A DNA stretch of 64,000 bases from Carex sylvatica. Its lineage: Eukaryota; Streptophyta; Magnoliopsida; Poales; Cyperaceae. The position numbers and the translations under genes were made by a program. Positions 57,701-64,000 of the stretch are shown here, in pieces; position 1 is the stretch's first letter; every line of letters begins with the position of its first letter. The notes beneath the pieces are model-generated. The model made no database searches and was not told the origin of the DNA. It saw only the letters and a list, made by a program, of their open reading frames with translations. Location: positions 29,702 to 93,701 of the forward strand of contig CAXKVR010000032.1 in NCBI GenBank assembly GCA_964058845.1, in the 5' to 3' direction.

Positions 57701-60700
57701 AGAGACACAACTAGAGTGCTCCAAACTTCTTCAATTGGAGTGTTGTATTAGGGTGGTAACTGCCATGTTATCTTTTCATATGGAGATATTAGTCGAGTGC
57801 TCCAAAGACCTTCAATGGGAGTCTTGTATTAGAGTTGTAAATACCCTATTATCTTGCTATATAGAGTCACTACTAGAGTGCTCCAAACACCTTCAGTTGG
57901 ACACTGTTTATTAGGGTTGTAAATGCCCTATTAACTTTTCATATCGAGACATTACTTGAGTGCTCCAAACAACTTCAATTCGAGTGTTGTATTAGAGATG
58001 CAAATACCATATTATCTTGTTATATGGAGTCACTACTAGAGTGCTCCAAACACCATCAATTTGAGTGTTGTATTCGGGTTGTAAATGCCCTGTTATCTTG
58101 TCGTATGGAGACATTACTCGAGTGCTCCAAACACCTTCAATTCGAGTGTTGTATAAGGGTTGTAAATGTCGTATTATTTTTCCATCTAGAGACACAACTA
58201 GAGTGCTCCAAACTTCTTCAATTGGAGTGTTGTATTAGGGTGGTAACTGCCATGTTATCTTTTCATATGGAGATATTAGTCGAGTGCTCCAAAGACCTTC
58301 AATGGGAGTCTTGTATTAGAGTTGTAAATACCCTATTATCTTGCTATATAGAGTCACTACTAGAGTGCTCCAAACACCTTCAGTTGGACACTGTTTATTA
58401 GGGTTGTAAATGCCCTATTAACTTTTCATATCGAGACATTACTTGAGTGCTCCAAACAACTTCAATTCGAGTGTTGTATTAGAGATGCAAATACCATATT
58501 ATCTTGTTATATGGAGTCACTACTAGAGTGCTCCAAACACCATCAATTTGAGTGTTGTATTCGGGTTGTAAATGCCCTATTATCTTGTCGTATGGAGACA
58601 TTACTCGAGTGCTCCAAACACCTTCAATTCGAGTGTTGTATAAGGGTTGTAAATGTCGTATTATTTTGCCATCTAGAGACACCACTAGAGTGCTCCATAC
58701 TTTTTCAGTTGAAGTGTTGTATTAGGGTTGTAAATGTCCTATTATCTTGTCATATGGAGACATTACTCGAGTGCTCCAAACACCTTCAATTCGAGTGTTG
58801 TATTAGAGTTGTAAATACCCTATTATCTTGCTATATAGAGTCACTACTAGAGTGCTCCAAACACCTTCAGTTGGACACTATTTATTAGGGTTGTAAATGC
58901 CCTATTAACTTTTCATATCGAGACATTACTTGAGTGCTCCAAACAACTTCAATTCGAGTGTTGTATTAGAGATGCAAATACCATATTATCTTGTTATATG
59001 GAGTCACTACTAGAGTGCTCCAAACACCATCAATTTGAGTGTTGTATTCGGGTTGTAAATGCCCTATTATCTTGTCGTATGGAGACATTACTGGAGTGCT
59101 CCAAACACCTTCAATTGGAGTGTTGTATAAGGGTTGTAAATGTCGTATTATTTTGCCATCTAGAGACACAACTAGAGTGCTCCATACTTTTTCAGTTGAA
59201 GTGTTGTATTAGGGTTGTAAATGTCCTATTATCTTGTCATATGGAGACATTACTCGAGTGCTCCAAACACCTTCAATTCGAGTGTTGTATTAGAGTTGTA
59301 AATACCCTATTATCTTGCTATATAGAGTCACTACTAAAGTGTTCCAAACACCATCAATTGGAGTGTTGTATTAGGGTTGTAAATGCCCTATTATCTTGTT
59401 ATCTGGAGATATTACTAGAGTGCTCCAAAACCCTTCAGTTGGAGTCTTGTATTAGAGTTGTAAATGCCCTATTATCTTGCTATATAGAGTCACTACTAGA
59501 GTGTTCCAAACACCTTTAATTTTAGTGCCATATTCGGATTGTAAATGGCCATTTATCTTGCCATCTGGAAACACTACTAGAGTGCTACAAACACCATTAA
59601 ATGGAGGGTTGTAAATGTCGTATTATCTTGCTATCTGGAGACACTACTACAGTGCTCCAAACTTCTTCAATTGGAGTGTTGTATTAGGGTTGTAAATGCC
59701 CTATTATCTTGTTATCTGGAGACATTACTAGAGTGCTCGAAACACCTTCAATGGGAGTCTTGTATTAGACTTGTAAATGCCCTGTCTTGCTATATAGGGT
59801 TACTACCAGAGTGCTCCAAACACCATTAATTTTAGTGTCGTATTCGGATTGTAAATGGCCATTTATCTTGCCATCTGGAGACACTTCTAGAGTGCTACAA
59901 ACACCATCAATTGGAGTGTTGTATTAGGGTTGTAAATGCCGTATTATCTTGCCATCTAGAGACACAACTAGAGTGCTCCAAACTTCTTCAATTGGAGTGT
60001 TGTATTAGGGTGGTAACTGCCATGTTATCTTTCCATATGGAGATATTAGTCGAGTGCTCCAAACACCTTCAATTCGAGTGTTCTATTGGAGTTGTAAATA
60101 CCCTATTATGTAGCTATATAGAGTCAGTACTAGAGTGTTCCAAACACTATCAATTGGAGTATTGTATTAGGGTTGTAAATGCCCTATTATCTTGTTATCT
60201 GGAGTAATTACTAGAGTGGTCCAAACACCTTCAATTGGAGTGTTGTATTGGAGTTGTATATGCTGTATTATTTTTCCATCTAGAGACACAACTAGAGTGC
60301 TCCAAACTTCTTCAATTGGAGTGTTGTATTAGGGTGGTAACTGCCATGTTATCTTTTCATATAGAGATATTAGTCGAGTGCTCCAAAGACCTTCAATGGG
60401 AGTCTTGTATTAGAGTTGTAAATACCCTATTATCTTGCTATATAGAGTCACTACTAGAGTGCTCCAAACACCTTCAGTTGGACACTGTTTATTAGGGTTG
60501 TAAATGCCCTATTAACTTTTCATATGGAGACATTACTTGAGTGCTCCAAACAACTTCAATTCGAGTGTTGTATTAGAGATGCAAATACCATATTATCTTG
60601 TTATATGGAGTCACTACTAGAGTGCTCCAAACACCATCAATTTGAGTGTTGTATTCGGGTTGTAAATGCCCTATTATCTTGTCGTATGGAGACATTACTC

Positions 60701-63700
60701 GAGTGCTCCAAACACCTTCAATTCGAGTGTTGTATAAGGGTTGTAAATGTCGTATTATTTTGCCATCTAGAGACACCACTAGAGTGCTCCATACTTTTTC
60801 AGTTGAAGTGTTGTATTAGGGTTGTAAATGTCCTATTATCTTGTCATATGGAGACATTACTCGAGTGCTCCAAACACCTTCAATTCGAGTGTTGTATTAG
60901 AGTTGTAAATACCCTATTATCTTGCTATATAGAGTCACTACTAGAGTGCTCCAAACACCTTCAGTTGGACACTGTTTATTAGGGTTGTAAATGCCCTATT
61001 AACTTTTCATATCGAGACATTACTTGAGTGCTCCAAACAACTTCAATTCGAGTGTTGTATTAGAGATGCAAATACCATATTATCTTGTTATATGGAGTCA
61101 CTACTAGAGTGCTCCAAACACCATCAATTTGAGTGTTGTATTCGGGTTGTAAATGCCCTATTATCTTGTCGTATGGAGACATTACTGGAGTGCTCCAAAC
61201 ACCTTCAATTGGAGTGTTGTATAAGGGTTGTAAATGTCGTATTATTTTGCCATCTAGAGACACAACTAGAGTGCTCCATACTTTTTCAGTTGAAGTGTTG
61301 TATTAGGGTTGTAAATGTCCTATTATCTTGTCATATGGAGACATTACTCGAGTGCTCCAAACACCTTCAATTCGAGTGTTGTATTAGAGTTGTAAATACC
61401 CTATTATCTTGCTATATAGAGTCACTACTAAAGTGTTCCAAACACCATCAATTGGAGTGTTGTATTAGGGTTGTAAATGCCCTATTATCTTGTTATCTGG
61501 AGATATTACTAGAGTGCTCCAAAACCCTTCAGTTGGAGTCTTGTATTAGAGTTGTAAATGCCCTATTATCTTGCTATATAGAGTCACTACTAGAGTGTTC
61601 CAAACACCTTTAATTTTAGTGCCATATTCGGATTGTAAATGGCCATTTATCTTGCCATCTGGAAACACTACTAGAGTGCTACAAACACCATTAAATGGAG
61701 GGTTGTAAATGTCGTATTATCTTGCTATCTGGAGACACTACTACAGTGCTCCAAACTTCTTCAATTGGAGTGTTGTATTAGGGTTGTAAATGCCCTATTA
61801 TCTTGTCATATGGAGACAATACTCGATAGCTGCAAACACCTTCAATTCGAGTGTTGTATTAGGGTTGCAAATCTTGTAATAGAGTCACTACTGTAGTGCT
61901 GAAAACACCATCAATTAGTTGTATTAGGGTTGTAACTGCCCTATTATCTTGTCATATCGAGACAAGATATTGTAAAATAGAGTCACAGTGCTCCAAACTC
62001 CATCAATTGGAGTGTTGTATTAGGGTTGTAAATGCCCTATTATCTTGTTATCTGGAGACATTACTAGAGTGCTCGAAACACCTTCAATGGGAGTCTTGTA
62101 TTAGACTTGTAAATGCCCTGTCTTGCTATATAGGGTTACTACCAGAGTGCTCCAAACACCATTAATTTTAGTGTCGTATTCGGATTGTAAATGGCCATTT
62201 ATCTTGCCATCTGGAGACACTTCTAGAGTGCTACAAACACCATCAATTGGAGTGTTGTATTAGGGTTGTAAATGCCGTATTATCTTTCCATCTAGAGACA
62301 CAACTAGAGTGCTCCAAACTTCTTCAATTGGAGTGTTGTATTAGGGTGGTAACTGCCATGTTATCTTTTCATATGGAGATATTAGTCCAGTGCTCCAAAC
62401 ACCTTCAATTCGAGTGTTCTATTGGAGTTGTAAATACCCTACTATGTAGCTATATAGAGTCAGTACTAGAGTGTTCCAAACACTATCAATTGGAGTATTG
62501 TATTAGGGTTGTAAATGCCCTATTATCTTGTTATCTGGAGTAATTACTAGAGTGGTCCAAACACCTTCAATTGGAGTGTTGTATTGGAGTTGTATATGCT
62601 GTATTATTTTTCCATCTAGAGACACAACTAGAGTGCTCCAAACTTCTTCAATTGGAGTGTTGTATTAGGGTTGCAATTGCCTAGTTATCTTTTCATATGG
62701 AGACAATACTCGAGTGCTCCAAACAACTGCAGTTCGAGTGTTGTATTAGGGTGGCAAATACCGTATTATCGTGCGATCTAGAGACACAACTAGAGTGCTC
62801 CAAACTTCTTCATTTGGAGTGTTGTATTAGGGTGGTAACTGCCATGTTATCTTTTCATATGGAGACATTACTCGAGTGCTCCAAACAACTTCAATTCGAG
62901 TGTTGTATTAGAGTTGTAAATACCCTATTATCTTGCTATATAGAGTCACTACTAGAGTGCTCCAAACACCTTCAGTTGGACACTGTTTATTAGGGTTGTA
63001 AATGCCCTATTAACTTTTCATATGGAGACATTACTTGAGTGCTCCAAACAACTTCAATTCGAGTGTTGTATTAGAGATGCAAATACCATATTATCTTGTT
63101 ATATGGAGTCACTACTAGAGTGCTCCAAACACCATCAATTTGAGTGTTGTATTCGGGTTGTAAATGCCCTATTATCTTGTCGTGTGGAGACATTACTCGA
63201 GTGCTCCAAACACCTTCAATTCGAGTGTTGTATAAGTAGGGTTGTAAATGTCGTATTATTTTGCCATCTAGAGACACAACTAGAGTGCTCCATACTTTTT
63301 CCGTTGAAGTGTTGTATTAGGGTTGTAAATGTCCTATTATCTTGTCATATGGAGACATTACTCGAGTGCTCCAAACACCTTCAATTCGAGTGTTGTATTA
63401 GAGTTGTAAATACCCTATTATCTTGCTATATAGAGTCACTACTAGAGTGCTCCAAACACCTTCAGTTGGACACTGTTTATTAGGGTTGTAAATGCCCTAT
63501 TAACTTTTCATATCGAGACATTACTTGAGTGCTCCAAACAACTTCAATTCGAGTGTTGTATTAGAGATGCAAATACCATATTATCTTGTTATATGGAGTC
63601 ACTACTAGAGTGCTCCAAACACCATCAATTTGAGTGTTGTATTCGGGTTGTAAATGCCCTATTATCTTGTCGTATGGAGACATTACTCGAGTGCTCCAAA

Positions 63701-64000
63701 CACCTTCAATTCGAGTGTTGTATAAGGGTTGTAAATGTCGTATTATTTTGCCATCTAGAGACACAACTAGAGTGCTCCATACTTTTTCAGTTGAAGTGTT
63801 GTATTAGGGTTGTAAATGTCCTATTATCTTGTCATATGGAGACATTACTCGAGTGCTCCAAACACCTTCAATTCGAGTGTTGTATTAGAGTTGTAAATAC
63901 CCTATTATCTTGCTATATAGAGTCACTACTAGAGTGCTCCAAACACCTTCAATTGGAAGTGCCGTATTCAGATTGTAAATTTCCATTTATCTTGCCATCT
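54786..64000. repeat. 81-bp satellite array, right block, with 487-bp higher-order repeats
   Basis: Continues in phase with the left block and runs off the window. A one-base-longer variant monomer, marked by ggacactgtttatt in place of ggagtgttgtatt, recurs at 54815, 55302, 55951, 56438 (gcacactg), 56925, 57412, 57899, 58386, 58873, 60480, 60967, 62978 and 63468. Most intervals are exactly 487 bp (six monomers plus one base), one is 649 and one 490. Neighbouring 487-bp units are nearly identical, so homogenisation is recent. A 2094-bp offset relates 58479-59519 to 60573-61613. Confidence 0.96.

Noticed and set aside
46763..63764. Repeated 67-codon minus-strand ORFs in the satellite
   Set aside because: They are the reverse reading of the same monomers and recur with the 487-bp period, so they are shadows of the repeat.
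40964..64000. Calling the array centromeric
   Set aside because: The 81-bp period and a possible chromovirus LTR are suggestive, but neither chromosome position nor CENH3 association can be read from sequence.

Overview
This is nuclear DNA of a flowering plant, most likely a eudicot. It is AT-rich, has spliced genes, and is packed with plant transposon types: Copia and other LTR elements, CACTA, hAT and Mutator-like elements, and MITEs. One intact protein-coding gene is recognisable. It is a three-exon B-class GATA transcription factor of the GNC/CGA1 (GATA21/GATA22) type at 2268-3555 on the + strand. It has a TATA box, clean splice sites and a C-terminal LLM domain. All other coding traces are transposon remnants or broken F-box genes.

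Layout. 1-4.3 kb: the GATA gene with promoter and poly(A) signals, flanked by two SINE-like heads in opposite orientation. 4.3-18 kb: transposon-rich intergenic DNA, in order: a Mutator-type MITE with a perfect 9-bp target duplication (4350-4764), a decayed Copia reverse transcriptase split by a hAT element, a miniature Copia element with both LTRs (8276-9923), a Copia gag relic, a 1.17-kb CACTA element (12234-13403), and a 1.56-kb Mutator-like element (15830-17387) that carries a second copy of the MITE. 18-39 kb: a nested complex built on a large inverted duplication (left arm 20864-26083, right arm 29811-33430). It includes CACTA ends, captured exon remnants, three solo or chimeric LTRs, a truncated LTR, two F-box/FBD pseudogenes in opposite orientation, and several MITEs that share one core.

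41-64 kb: a satellite array with an 81-bp monomer. It runs from about 40964 to the right edge of the window and presumably beyond. It is interrupted once, by a 3.3-kb solo LTR (51483-54785) with a perfect 5-bp target duplication. Past the interruption the array is organised into 487-bp higher-order repeats (six monomers plus one base) and larger duplicated blocks. Because 81 is divisible by 3, long ORFs encoding a Cys-rich 27-residue repeat appear throughout.

Nothing here works together as a pathway. The window shows one regulatory gene next to heterochromatin-like DNA, and exact insertion-site evidence lets several insertions be ordered in time. The best candidates for something undescribed are the 81-bp frame-preserving satellite with its 487-bp higher-order structure, the inverted duplication with its empty/filled site and independent nonsense mutations, and the palindrome clusters found separately in each LTR family.
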